A stretch of 64,000 bases of DNA from Chrysemys picta bellii (GCF_011386835.1 NC_088794.1:69016434-69080433), one strand, 5' to 3'. Positions 10,939 through 22,284 are shown, numbered from the stretch's first letter. Translations and numbers: made by a program. The notes: a model not told the origin generated them from the sequence alone.

Positions 10939-12223
10939 TCACACCGTAGCCTGGCCAGTCACAAAACTCGTTTTCAAAGCTTCTCTGATGCGCACCGCGC
11001 CCTGCTGTGCTCCTCTAACCGCCCTGGTGTCTGGCTGCGCGTAATCAGCGGCCGGGCGATTTGCCTCAACCTCCCACCCTGCCATAAATGTCTCCCCCTT
11101 ACTCTCACAGATATTGTGGAGTGCACAGCAAGCAGCAATAACAATGGGGATATTCTTTTCGCTGAGGTCTGAGCGATTCAGCGCCAGCGCGCTTTTAAAT
11201 GTCCAAATGCACATTCCACCACCATTCGGCACTTGCTCAGCCTGTAGTTGAACAGGTCCTGATTCCTGTCCAGGCTGCCTGTGTACGGCTTCATGAGCCA
11301 TGGCATTAAGGGGTAGGCTGGGTCCCCAAGGATCACGATAGGCATTTCCACATCCCCAACGGTTACTTTCTGGTCCGGGAAGAAAGTCCCTTCCTCCAGC
11401 TTTTGAAACAGAGCAGAGTGCCTGAAGACGCGAGCATCATGTACCTTTCCCGGCCATCCCACGTTGATGTTGGTGAAACGTCCCTTGTGATCCACCAGGG
11501 CTTGCAGCAGCATGGAAAAGTACCCCTTGCGGTTTATGTACTCGGTGGCTTGGTGCTCTGGTGCCCAGATAGGGATATGGGTTCCGTCTATGGCCCCACC
11601 ACAGTTTGGGAATCCCATTGCAGCAAAGCCATCCTCTATGGCCTGCACGTTTCCCAGAGTCACTACCCTTGATATCACCAGGTCTTTCATTCCCCTGGCA
11701 ACTTGGATCACAGCAGCCCCCACAGTAGATTTGCCCACTCCAAATTGATTCTCGACTGACCGGTAGCTGTCTGGAGTTGCAAGCTTCCACAGGGCTATCG
11801 CCACTTGCTTCTCAACGGTTAGGGCTGCTCTCATCCTGGTATTCTGGCGCTTCAGGGCAGGGGAAAGCAAGTCACAAAGTTCTATGAAAGTGCCCTTACG
11901 CATGCGAAAGTTTCGCAGCCACTGGGAATCGTCCCACACCTGCAGCACGATGCGGTCCCACCAGTCTGTGCTTGTTTCCCGTGCCCAGAATCGGCGTTCC
12001 ACAGCATGAACCTGCCCCATTATTTCCACATTGCTGGGGCCTGTGCCTTGTGAGAGGTCTATGTCCATGTCAATTTCCTCACACTCTCGTCGCCGCGCTG
12101 CAATCGCCTCCTCGGCTGGTCCAGGTTTCGCTTTGGCATGTCCTGGCTCTGCATATACTCCAGGACAATACGTGTGGTGTTCATAGTACTCATAATTGCC
12201 GCGGTGATCTGAGCGGGCTCCAT
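10939..12223 (-). pseudogene. HARBI1-like DDE transposase, Harbinger family 1 copy A, two frameshifts
   Basis: Nuclease of the element (DDE_Tnp_4 type). The inferred start is the ATG at 12221-12223, matching the intact start in copy B. A 1-bp loss near 12085 shifts the frame, so the visible open segment begins at the Met at 12068 (MDIDLSQGTGPSNVEIMGQV). The catalytic core is well preserved: first Asp in GGAIDGTH (codon 11586-11588), second Asp in VHDARVF (11436-11438), Glu in VVECAFG (11214-11216). Just after ECAFGHLKARWR, a small deletion at about 11175-11185 introduces a stop and shifts frame. The C-terminal part (AACCALHNICESKGETF) continues in another frame to 10939. An HTH-like segment (QFGVGKSTVGAAVIQVA) precedes the core. 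All three catalytic residues survive, but the gene would not make full-length protein. Confidence 0.9.
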
Positions 12224-12413
12224 GATCCCAGTGCTAGCTATGGCGCCTGGTCTGAAAAAAGGCGTGAAACTAGTATCTGACGGACCAGGGGAGGGAGGGA
12301 GGGAGGGCCGAGTGACGACATGGCGTACAGGTACAGGGAATTAAAATCAAGAAAGGTGGCTGTGCATCAGGGAGAAACACAAACAACTGTCACACAGAAC
12401 GCCCCCCCCCCAA

Positions 12414-12446
12414 AGATTAAACTCAAAACCCTGGGTTTAGGAGGCC
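12414..12446. repeat. tRNA-SINE-like 33-bp snippet in copy A
   Basis: Matches, with a few substitutions, the anticodon-to-T-arm part of the tRNA-headed SINE at 61377-61409 (the AACTC..ACCCTGGGTTTAG..AGGCC pattern). The same snippet is present at the same place in copy B (41961-41993), so it belongs to the family rather than being a later insertion. Confidence 0.5.
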
Positions 12447-12509
12447 GTTGATTTCACGGAGGGAGGGGAAGCAAATGAATACAGAACAAATCTATTTTTT
12501 ACATCTTAA

Positions 12510-12990
12510 GCTGGCAGCCGACGGTGCAGCATGACTGATAGCCACTGCAGTACGATGACGACGGATACCAGTCATAATATACCATCTTCTGCCAAAAGGC
12601 AAGGGGCTGCTGCTGTGTAGCAATGCAGCCCCATGTCTGCCAGCCCCACATCTGCCAGCCCCCAGATCGCCCTCGGCCGCTTCTGGGTGCTTAGCAGAAA
12701 ATACTGGGCGATTGGCAGAAAATAGCATACTACGACTGATAGCCATCATCATCGAGACAGTTGCATGTCTGCCCAGGTGCCCATGATTGACAGCCACTGC
12801 AGTACGATGACGACGGATACCAATCGTAATATACCATCTTCTACCAAAAGGCAAGGGGCTGGTGCAATGCAGCCCTACGGCTGCCAGCCCCACGGTTACC
12901 AGTCATGCTGCACCGTCTACCGCCAAAAGGCAGTTAGCTGCTGCTGCTGTGTAGCAATGCAGTACCACGTCTGCCGACACCCAGATGACA
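12510..12990. repeat. Degenerate tandem repeat in Harbinger copy A
   Basis: Units share CTGATAGCCACTGCAGTACG, ACGACGGATACCAGTCATAA, ATACCATCTTCTGCC, AAAAGGCAAGGGGCTGCTG and TGTAGCAATGCAG. Near-complete copies begin about 12534 and 12787, with a third partial one from about 12900. A related array is in copy B at 42085-42450. It is noncoding and lies between the transposase start and the right terminus. Confidence 0.75.
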
Positions 12991-13214
12991 TTTGGTGACG
13001 GTGAGCTGATCTGAGCGGGCTCCAGGCTTGCCGTGATATGTTGTCTGCACAGGTAACCCAGGTAAAAAGGCGCGAATCTATTGTCTGCCGGTGCTCTGAC
13101 GGAGGGTGAGGGGCCTGATCACATGTAACCAGAACCCCCCACAACACTGTTTTGCATCATTCAGGCATTGGGATCTCAACCCAGAATTCCAATGGGCGGC
13201 GGAGACTGCGGGAA

Positions 13215-13227
13215 CTGTGGGATAGCT
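13215..13227. promoter_or_regulatory. Subterminal 13-mer, right end of copy A
   Basis: CTGTGGGATAGCT, 175 bp inside the right terminus and inverted relative to 8596-8608. Confidence 0.5.
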
Positions 13228-13371
13228 ACCCATAGTGCAATGTTCCGGAAGTCAATGCTAGCCTCGGTACTGTGGACGCGGTCCGCCGACTAGAGCACTT
13301 AGAGCATTTTATGTGGGGACACACACAATCGGCTGTATACAACCCATTTCTATAAAACCGGCTTCTATAAA

Positions 13372-13402
13372 TTCGACCTAATTTCGTAGTGTAGACATAC
13401 CC
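13372..13402 (-). repeat. Right terminal inverted repeat of Harbinger copy A
   Basis: TTCGACCTAATTTCGTAGTG followed by TAGACATACCC, then TAA. It pairs with the left terminus over the CTACACTACGA core. Confidence 0.9.
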
Positions 13403-13419
13403 TAAGTTTCTAAGTCTAT

Positions 13420-14130
13420 TGTGACAAAGCTCTGTCCTTGTCTCTGTGGGTCCCACATTTTCTGGCGGATTTCACTAGCCTCAGAGGCTCACTAACCCTT
13501 CACATAGCCCTTCTCACTCTAGAGGCAACGGTCACAGCCTACTAAGCCATTTTCATCATAAGCCAGCAGATGTGTTGAGGAGAAGCTATCCTCCCTTGCA
13601 GTGTCTGTTGTCTCCCAGTCTCAGTGATTAATCAGGAGGCAAAGGAGGAGCCTGGGCCCACCCTCTACTCTGGGCTTCAGCCCAGGGACCCTAATAGTAT
13701 CAGCTACGGTAGCTGACTTTTTAGAAACAGGATGTGTACAATTCCCTGGGCCTGTTTTCCCCAGCATCCCCCACTTCCTCAAGATCCACTTCCCCTTTAC
13801 CTCAGGGCTTCCTTCCTTGTGCCTGATATGGTTTGTACTGCTCGGTCTCTCCAACAGTGTAGATTCCTCCTACAGCTCCTGACACATGCGCCCATCTGAC
13901 TAACTGGGAGGCTTTTAACTAGTTTCAGCCAGCCCCTGATTGGCTTCAGGTGTCCCAATCAACCTAACTGTCCTCCCTGCCTTCTGGAAAGATCTTAATT
14001 GGCCCCAGGTGTCTTAATTGACCTGAAACAGCTGCCATTTGCTTATCCTGGTATGGGATATGCTTAGCCTGTGGCTGATATATCTTTCTCCCACTACTTT
14101 ACTATAGCCATCTGGCCTTGCCCCGTCACA
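13420..14130 (-). mobile_element. Solo LTR, 711 bp, minus orientation
   Basis: Starts TGTGACAAAGC and ends GCCCCGTCACA: TG...CA ends with a TGTGAC/GTCACA inverted repeat. Four-base flanks CTAT and CAAT differ at one position, so the target duplication is plausible but not exact. The right half holds several ATTGG/CCAAT-like motifs (CTGATTGGC, TTAATTGGCC), consistent with a U3 on the minus strand. No coding domain. Confidence 0.65.
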
Positions 14131-14882
14131 CAATGTACATCTCCCATTTAATCCTTGGCCCCTCTGCTGCCTAAAATGGAAACAGTGTCAACAAGTGCAT
14201 CAATTAATCATGATTGTGTGTTATGTAGATACCAGTCCACTAGGAACTGGACGAAGACCACATTCATTTCATGTAGAGGCCATGAACTAGCCAAATGATT
14301 AAAGATCTTTCAAAATCCTTACCTCAATTTTTTCCTTTAAAAGCTTTCTTTTAGCCTGTCGTGGAGAATAAGTGAGCTTGAAAAAGATGAATGTGAACAT
14401 TCTTGCTTTTTATTGATTCATCTGTTTCAGACTACAATTTTTAAAGGGATTGTAGATTCTGATATTAAGAATATTTGCTTCATAGTTATATGAAGCACAG
14501 TACATTTGTCATCAAGCTTCAGTTTGAATACTTTTTTTCTTTAATTTCTTCTTCATTACTTAGGTACAAAAGGACTTGAGAACATACAGTCTCAGACATC
14601 TAAAGCAAAGAAGTTAACCATTTCCAAAAACTTTATGATTAATCGAGTCAGCCGTCTACATAACTGTCCCATCTCACTAAATTAATTCAAAGTCATCAGC
14701 AAATCAAAGGTTTTGTGAAGTTGCAATTCTACAACTGATGAAGATTAACAGTCAGTGTGGTTATTAAAATATTTTCTGCTTCAGATATGTTTCTGTCCAA
14801 AAGTTTATTGATCTGTTAGGATTTCAAATAGATATGAAACTTTTTAGTAACTAGTTTTTTTTGCTTCAAGGTACCATGGGAC
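14131..14882. other. No feature recognised
   Basis: AT-rich spacer between two LTRs. No ORF or repeat termini seen. Confidence 0.5.
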
Positions 14883-15519
14883 TGTAGTGGATTAGCAGTG
14901 GTCTCCCCTCCACCCCCCCAGGTCATTGGGCAGCCACTCTACCTCACTACATTGCTGGGCAGGAAATCCACAGCCTGTGTCTCTGGCCGGCAGTCCTGGC
15001 AGAGGGGTTGTCGGTTAGGGACTCTAGCCCACAATCAGGGCAAAGGAACAAACAGCTGTGAGTCCAAGCCCTTTGTCAGGGCAGCCAAGTGTCTATGGCT
15101 CCAACCTGTACTCAGGGCCAAGCAGCAAGAGAGTCGGAATTTAAGGAGAAATGGCCGATTAACACCCTGCAGTCATAGGACAAAAAGCAGGGGTGGGTGG
15201 GTTACTGGGTTAGATTGGGGACCTAGATCCGTAGTGTGTCCTCCGGTTTGTCTGGGTAGAAGGACAGAGGCAGTCCCAGAGGCTCCTTGGTGCCTGGGTT
15301 AGTGGGTGGCTCCAGAAGCTCTGACCAGAGCAGGCAGAAGGCACCTGTCTCCTTCAGGGTCTGCAGCCCAACTGAGCCCCAGAACCTGCCCTTTATACTT
15401 CCTGTGCTGCCCTCTGACTTCTGGTGAGAGGGGCAAGCATGGCCTGGCTCTGCCCACCAGGGTTCACAGAGTGGTCCCTCCCCCTCTGGCTCAGTAGGAA
15501 GCCACTCCACCTCATTACA
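14883..15519 (-). mobile_element. Solo LTR, 637 bp, minus orientation
   Basis: Starts TGTAGTGGATTAG and ends ACCTCATTACA (TG...CA; TGTA/TACA inverted repeat). Flanks GGGAC (14878-14882) and GAGAC (15520-15524) agree at four of five positions, a probable 5-bp duplication as made by retroviral integrases. On the minus strand a TATAAAGGGC box lies near 15399, downstream of a GC-rich U3, so transcription would run leftward. An 80-bp part (15139-15218) recurs almost identically at 21282-21361. No coding region. Confidence 0.75.
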
Positions 15520-16566
15520 GAGACATGTTGTAACATTTTACAAAAATCTGATAGTGTATGAAAGAATAGCTGTCTAATATCTCCAGAATGTGGGTGAGTG
15601 GGTAGATGTAAGAGCAACTCAATAGCCATTATATGGGTTCTATAAGAACAAGAGGGAAGAGAAAGTTCAATAGGCTCTGGATCAGACTCACTGTGGCTTT
15701 TATCATTTTTATAATCTTTGCAAGAGTTTGATCCTTCCTTCCAAATATCCAAAAACTTTTGGTTCCACACTTAAAATTCAAATACATCTACTGTATCTAA
15801 TAAATCACACTAGTCTTCACTTAAGGGTTATTCCCATCCTTCCCTCCACCCTCTCATGGAGATACAGATTCCCACCTTTCCTGCCACTGATGCCAGCCTT
15901 CTCTGCCGAGTTAAGTTTTGTAAATAGCACTGACATGCATTCTACCATGCTGCCCCTCATGGATGGCAGGAGTTCCCCATAAATATTCACATAGTTACAT
16001 CATCCTCTTCTTCGAAATCACTCCTCTGCCATGATTGTCAAGTTGCTGGGATTTTTTGTACATATGGTAAGACAGCTAGTGTACTGAAGCAGTTGCCAAT
16101 CATGCTGCAGAGCATTGCCCCATTGTTTCCTTGTGCTTTCACCCAACTGTACCTTGTCTGACTGTACCTGTTGTATCTTGTCTAATAATTGGACCACAAG
16201 TTCTTTGGGGAAGGGACCATCATTTGATCTGTGTTCATACATTCTGCCTAGTACAATGGGCTCCTGGTCTATGTCTTGGACTATTAGGCACTACTTGCAA
16301 TACAAATATTTCTTCTGCTCATACCATAAATATATCATTTGTATCTTCATATGAATAGCAGCAGGTGTTTCTGTGAGGGGAAATAAGTAGCGCTATTACC
16401 TATATATACACATTTTCTCCCTCAAGATGAATATATATATTTCTAAAATTTCTGCCTCAGTCAGAATTTGCTGTTCATAGCTTTTGCGTTTCTGTCTTGG
16501 TTTCTAGCCAAGATGTAGTTAAAAAAAAGGCAGCTTTATTGTTATGAGGGTAATGCAAAAATCTGT
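15520..16566. other. Intergenic stretch, no gene recognised
   Basis: AT-rich sequence with no domain-bearing ORF. It contains a 23-bp word at 16410-16432 that recurs at 17307-17329. The sequence at 16553-16566 is the left target duplication of the following insertion. Confidence 0.5.
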
Positions 16567-16717
16567 AAAAAGTGACAAAGAGTCCTGTGGCACCTTATTG
16601 TATTCACCCACGAAAGCTTATGCTCCAATACTTTTGTTAGTCTATAAGGTGCCACAGGACTCTGTCATTTTTTTACAGATCCAAACTAACACGGCTACCC
16701 CTCGGATATTTGACACC
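16567..16717. mobile_element. Foldback retroelement insertion (Penelope/retrozyme-like), 151 bp, 14-bp target duplication
   Basis: Flanked by exact 14-bp repeats ATGCAAAAATCTGT at 16553-16566 and 16718-16731. The left arm (16567-16597, GAGTCCTGTGGCACCTTA) is the complement of the right arm (16644-16672, TAAGGTGCCACAGGACTC), so the transcript would fold back. Between them lies ACCCACGAAAGCTTATGCTC, which fits half of a hammerhead ribozyme: stem II 3' strand, GAA, then the stem AGC, loop TTAT, GCT and cleavage-site C. The first box (CTGANGA) is deleted here but present in the related insertion at 57921. A right tail ACTAACACGGCTACCCCTC follows. Assignment to Penelope-like elements is inference. 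Confidence 0.65.
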
Positions 16718-16731
16718 ATGCAAAAATCTGT

Positions 16732-19700
16732 GTCACTTTGCACACTAAAAATAAATAAAACAGTCTTAGTCTGGATAATTGGCCCTCTCAACCTTTTAAT
16801 AAAAAACAGATTCTTTTATTAGATATTAGAATCAGTCTACTAATTTAATGATTGTTATGCTATGCTGAGCAATGATAATTACAGTGAGCTAGATTCTGTT
16901 TGGCTTCTACATCGGTGCCCAATGCATGTGGGAGCAAGAGTAAGTAGCTGCCTCTTCATTCCACAGACTAAGTGCTGCCAGAATTGCTATGATGCACTTA
17001 GAGGAGCACAGTGCTGCTGCTGAGATGTTCCCCATAGGGGGTATGACACCAAAGAGAGGGAGGGGAAGAGCATAGGTGGAGCCATCACTCCTTCCTCTAC
17101 ACTCTAGCCAATAATGCTGTCCAACCGTGAGATAGATTAGGGTAATATGTCACATTCCTCAAAGGGGTGTAACAGTTTGTGGGCCTCCTCACAAAGCAGA
17201 GCAGATTGTCTCTTGGTATGGTATGGCTCTGCACAACGATCCCCCAAATTCAGGGTTTTGGCTCTGTGACACAATTTAACCCTGCATGACTGAGATATGT
17301 GTAAATACATTTTCTCCCTCAAGATGAATTTGGTCACTTTTTAGATTAAAACTTCATACAGAATTATTAATATCTCATACAAATTATTAATATCTCATAT
17401 CAAAGCTCTTAGGAACATGCTTGAAATTAAAGCATGTGAGCAATTCTTTCGACATCAAATGCTCACACGATTAACCTTAAGCACATATCACTTAAGTGCT
17501 TTGCTGGTCTTGCAGTCTTTACCACTTCATAATTCTTATGAACTGGTAAATAAAATGAAGAACAAAACTATGAGTTTTAAAGATGGTGGAACACTGCCAC
17601 GTATCCTTCAAATGTATATGATTAAAGTATGAGATTATACATCTCCTAGGTTTTCCATACAAGTTGTATAACAGAGTTATACAATTTTTTTCAAACTGAG
17701 CTTAACGTTTATTTGAAAATTTGATCAAACTTTTTTTTCCAAGATACAAAGAAGATCAGAATTATTTATGATCAAAACATTTAATTGAAGCTTTGTCATT
17801 GTTCAAAATTTTGGAAAAGATAACTTTTTTGGAAAAAACCCTTATTTTTACTTACCAAAAATATTTACTCTCTCTATTCAATACTATATACAGGTAGGAC
17901 AGTGTTAATTCTGTATATTTACTTCTGCTCAGTGGAAGCCTCAAGAAAAAAAAAGTTTCCCAACTTGAGATATTCAATCATCCAGGAAGAGGTGAAGCTA
18001 CCAGAAAGGCCCACCCATCTACTCCTTAAATCCATAACTGCTCTCCTACACAGTGAAAAGGGCTAGTCGTGCCTTCTTTAACCAAATAATTTAATTGGGT
18101 GATGAAAATATAACATGCAAAATAGTTGTGTTAAGTATTGTCTTAAAGCAATTTTCACAGGCTAAACCTTCAGCCAGTAACCATCTAGGATTGAGACAAC
18201 ACATATTACCAATCTCATCACGGAGGTGTTCAATCATGAAAACACACAATATGTAAAGGGAAGAACCATTTTACTTAATATACATCAGCCAATGACTGTT
18301 GGATAGTGACATTTCTGCTGGCATTTTTCAAAGTAGCCTAAAGGAGTTAGGCACCCAACTACCTTTTGGCCCCTTAAACTCCCAGCGTTAGAGCATGCAC
18401 TAAAATATTGGTCTGGGCATATTGCTAGCTTAGCAAAATTAGCATTGGCAGGCATAACCTAAATACCTGTCCTACAGCCTTATCTTAAATGCTGCAGAGC
18501 ACTTACAGCTCTTCACAGAAGTTGCGAGTGCTCAGCACCTGTCAGGATCTATGCTAGGTTTCGGTAAGTGTGTCAACTACTTCATATTTACATTTGTTTG
18601 TTCTTGGAAACATACTGGCAATATATCAAATATATTAATTATACATGCACAGACCTACAAACATCTGTGAATGTACTTGTACTGTCCTCATCTCTGTGGT
18701 ATCGCATAAATGGTTCATATGAACCCACACCTAAAAGGATATTCGCTCTAGAAAGGACAGAATTTCTGGAAGTTTTGCTGCGTTTGGGTTTTGTACTGAA
18801 TACATTCTTCTGATAAACAGAACATAATATTGAAGTGGTTTTTAATCACATTACTTACTGCATATACAAATCTTATTGCCTAGCCAAAAACAAACAAAAA
18901 GACTTGTTTTGCAAGATACAGTTTACGCAAAAAACAGAAAGTTATACTGTATGTTATTTTATGACTGGATGTATGGATGCCTGATTTCATACAACACATT
19001 CCCAGCCTCAGTTACAATAGAAATTGTAAGGTTTAAAATGTGACTGAGAACTGCCTGTTCATCCTGCATACCCACTACACAGATCAATACACTAAGCTAA
19101 TGTTTTAAAAATTTCCAACTCAAAAAATATTATGCAATCATATACATAGATTTCCACCTCCTCCGAACAATAGTGCTCCTCTTAAGGGAAGAAACACTGT
19201 CACTTTACCAGTGATAGTATTTTCCTTTTAAAAAGATATTTAATGTTCTCTAATTGGCTTTAACACTATCTGGTTATTGATTATTCTTAGAGTTGCGACA
19301 CACAACAAGATGGTAAGCAGCTCCTCTTCCCAAAGTAGTTTGTTGAAGATAGTGTGATGAAATTCCCTAATGCACAGTCTAGAGTGATTAAGCAGCAGAA
19401 ACATTCAGCTGCTAAAATACTTGCCAATCAATTGAAACAGCTAAAATGAAACTATACTTCTCTCTGGCCAGTTATCCAACATGCAAGTTACCCCTAAAAT
19501 TCAGGATGGATGTTCGGAACCTTAATCGGTCATCTGAAAATAACTGACCAGAGTTGATTCATTCAACTAAAATATTTCGTCTCATATCATAAAGACAAAA
19601 ATGTTGTGTTCTGCACTCCCTCTCTTCCTCTAATCTGCCCCACGTAGCAAACTTCAGGTGGCACGTACACCACTGCACAGTAATTAGCCCAACAAGGCTA

Positions 19701-21281
19701 CCCACACAGTGCCTATACTGCAATGCTTACTCTTGCAAGTGGTCCTTATTCAAGTGAGTACTTGAGTTGAGTCAGGATTGTGCCAAACTCCTCCCATGCA
19801 GTTCTACATACCCTTACTTTAAAAAAAAAAAAAAGTATCAGCACTGTATCCCTGCTAGGAAGAACACCTATTTGGAAGGATCTCCTGGAGCTTCATATTC
19901 TCATCACAGTATGGTTCTATGCTGGCAGCAACTGTTCCTTGGACTTGCCTGTTTTGGGTCATTAAGACACTTTTGGTTTCTTTTTTGAGAATATTTTTTT
20001 TTTTTTGTTAAAGGAAAAAAAAATGTGTAGGCCCTGATCCAACCTAAGTCAGTGAAAAGACTCATTGATTTCTGTGGGAGTTGGATTGAGCCCTCTGATC
20101 TTGCACATAGCAATCAATGGAAATTTTGTCATGGACTTCAATGGGTGCAGGATCAAACCCCTTAATAACTTCAGCCTGGAACCAATCGACATATGAAACA
20201 TTCCTTCAAAGATAATTTGAATTGCACAAGGCGATGCTACGGTATCAGGCCAAGCTATTGGCCTTCTCTCATGACATTTTGCCAACATGGAATGTCTGTG
20301 AAGAGTAATTTTTGAGGACCAAATATCCAAGTTCAGATACAAAACATTTTACCACAGATTGTGCTGTAGGTCTATAATGCTTATGTATTTGATGGATTAG
20401 CACAGGTAGTCAAAAGTTGCTTCAGTTTCTTCTCTCCCCCACAGGGAGTGATAAGAAAAATATGATCCATCTAAGTCAGACCACAAGAAAACAGCCCAGT
20501 AACCTACCTCCCTGGATTCAGTGCTTGGCACTACTTTAAGTTCTGTCCCCTTACTCAGAAGCCTTCCATTCTGTAACTGAATGACCTGGGCTAGAAACTA
20601 CTGCTGAATGAATATTTCACAGATAGTTTATATGGTAAATATATTTTACCATATATCTTATTGCTGGTGTATGTTTTGAACAGACCGTTGCTTCCACAAA
20701 TGTAATCATTATGTAAAATTATTCAATGAGGTTTTGTTTTTTTAATTCTAAAAATGATGGCAAACAGTTCTCCGTGTATATTAAACATTCACTGGAGTCT
20801 GAGTTGTACTTGTTTAGATAAAACACATGGGAACAGATACTTCGTTGGATGAAAACGCAAGCATTGCCAATGCAGACGGTCATGAGAATTTAAAATGTTG
20901 CTTACAAATATTTGCATGTCAACTATGAAATTCACTATCTGAAAACATTCAGGTTTGCACAAAGGGAACAAAAATGGCCTGGGCAATATGCTCTTCATTC
21001 TTGAGGTGTTTTGTTAAAAGTGTTTGCCCACTAGTGATAGTAAAAGCAATAGCAGGCATAACAGTGGAAAAGTACATTGAAAAGTTATAAGAAACACACA
21101 ATTATTACCCATGGGTAAACACTTTTCACAAAAACAATCATTCCACATTTGACCTCTCAGTCCTTCTTGAAGGAAACCTGCACAACACCTTCAAAAGACA
21201 AGCTGGGGAGCTTAAATTCATAACTTTGCTAGACTTTTGTAATTGTGCTTAATAAGGACATAGTTTTAAGAGCTCATAAAT
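16732..21281. other. Long intergenic stretch, no gene recognised
   Basis: AT-rich. It includes a tandem ATTATTAATATCTCAT duplication near 17361-17400 and a degraded repeat with TAGTTGGGTGCCTAACTCC (complement) near 18340-18365. A foldback-type repeat lies at 20030-20165 (GATCCAACC..GTTGGATTGAG and GACTTCAATGGGTGCAGGATC). A possible CR1-like scrap (GATCCATCTAAGTCAGACC) is near 20465. No ORF shows a recognisable domain. Confidence 0.5.
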
Positions 21282-21361
21282 CCAATCTAACCCAGTAACC
21301 CACCCACCCCTGCTTTTTGTCCTATGACTGCAGGGTGTTAATGGGCCATTTCTCCTTAAAT
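21282..21361 (+). repeat. 80-bp fragment of the 14883-15519 LTR, opposite orientation
   Basis: Reverse complement of 15139-15218; by direct alignment only one of 80 bases differs. The surrounding sequence shows no similarity to the rest of that LTR, so both edges are sharp. Confidence 0.85.
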
Positions 21362-22120
21362 GTGGGTTAACTATATTAGCTCCATAGTTTCCCTCTTTCA
21401 CCACAGAAGTTGGCCCAATAAAAAATACTACCTCACCCACTCTGACATGGTGGGCAAGGTTTTACTATAGACTGTCTCTATAATATATTTTTTAAGTTAT
21501 ATTTGCTTAGAGTTGTAGTTTTGACAAATCGACAATTTCCAATGAAAAATTTCCAATGGTTACCACAACACTGCAAATAAAGTAGTACTACATTTTTAAT
21601 TGAAAAATTTCCAGCCAGCTCTATAATTCAGTTTGGTTATTAGCGTTTGCTTATTTCATGTAATGTTGGGTGTGAGCCTGGCTGGAAAGACTAATGGCTA
21701 ATTTTTGCACCACTGAAGACAGTGAAGTGACTCCAGATTTACATTGATGTTATACAAGAGCAGATTTTGCCCATCAAAATATTAGCATTGTAAATGACAA
21801 CACAAAAAAAATTATAGACAAAGTTTTCAGTCTCTGATTTTGATGAAACTACACCTACATTATTTATGGAGCAAATCAAAAGAAAAAAGCTAAATGAATG
21901 CTTTTCAGCTTTGATTCCCCACCCTCAATATACTGTAAAACACTGGAGGTGAAAATTCTGGTTATTTCTTGGCACAAAACTGTCTCTCTCAAAATCTGCT
22001 ATTATAGATAATTTATTATACTGTTATGTTACAAAAGACTGCTAGTAAATTTTAGTTTGTTCACAGTCAAGTTCTAATTTAGCCTTACTTCTACTTAAAG
22101 TGATTCAGCCATCAAATAGA
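21362..22120. other. No feature recognised
   Basis: AT-rich. A degraded GTGACTCCAGATTTACATTG repeat core is near 21730. No ORF with a domain. Confidence 0.5.
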
Positions 22121-22284
22121 TTGTACATTGTAATTAAAAGAAAAAACCCTCCAGTTTTCCAGTTCCAAATGTTGGCTCCCTATTCAATTTTCTGGTATTA
22201 TTTAAAATACCAGAAAATTGAGTAGGGAGCCAACTTTTGAAACTGGAAAAATAGGATTTTTTTTTTTTAAAATAGAATGTACAA
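22121..22284. repeat. Long near-perfect hairpin (164 bp)
   Basis: The inner arms TTGGCTCCCTATTCAATTTT and AAAATTGAGTAGGGAGCCAA pair with one mismatch. Pairing continues outward through CCAGTT/AACTGG, an A-rich/T-rich stretch, and ends at TTGTACATT (22121) with AATGTACAA (22284). The loop is a few bases around ATTTAAA near 22202. No TA or longer target duplication is evident. It could be a palindromic MITE or a hairpin RNA precursor; the sequence alone does not decide. Confidence 0.7.

Larger units (their letters stand above)
8379..13402. mobile_element. PIF/Harbinger transposon, family 1, copy A (5024 bp)
   Basis: Terminal inverted repeats are GGCCTGGTCTACACTACGAG (left) and, read inward, GGGTATGTCTACACTACGAA (right). 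They are flanked by TAA at 8376-8378 and 13403-13405, the 3-bp target duplication typical of Harbinger. Inside, a Myb/SANT-like gene (+) and a DDE transposase gene (-) converge. This is the normal two-gene plan of the superfamily, in which a Myb-like partner assists the transposase. Both genes carry lesions. A degenerate tandem repeat occupies 12510-12990. The right end abuts another LTR after only 17 bp. Confidence 0.95.

Noticed and set aside
11403..11748. Plus-strand frames opposite the copy A transposase
   Set aside because: Antisense shadows of the DDE transposase coding sequence.
12492..13147. Open frames within the Harbinger tandem repeat
   Set aside because: Periodic translations of the repeat unit (GRRWYI..GIRRHRTAV recurs), on both strands, with no domain.
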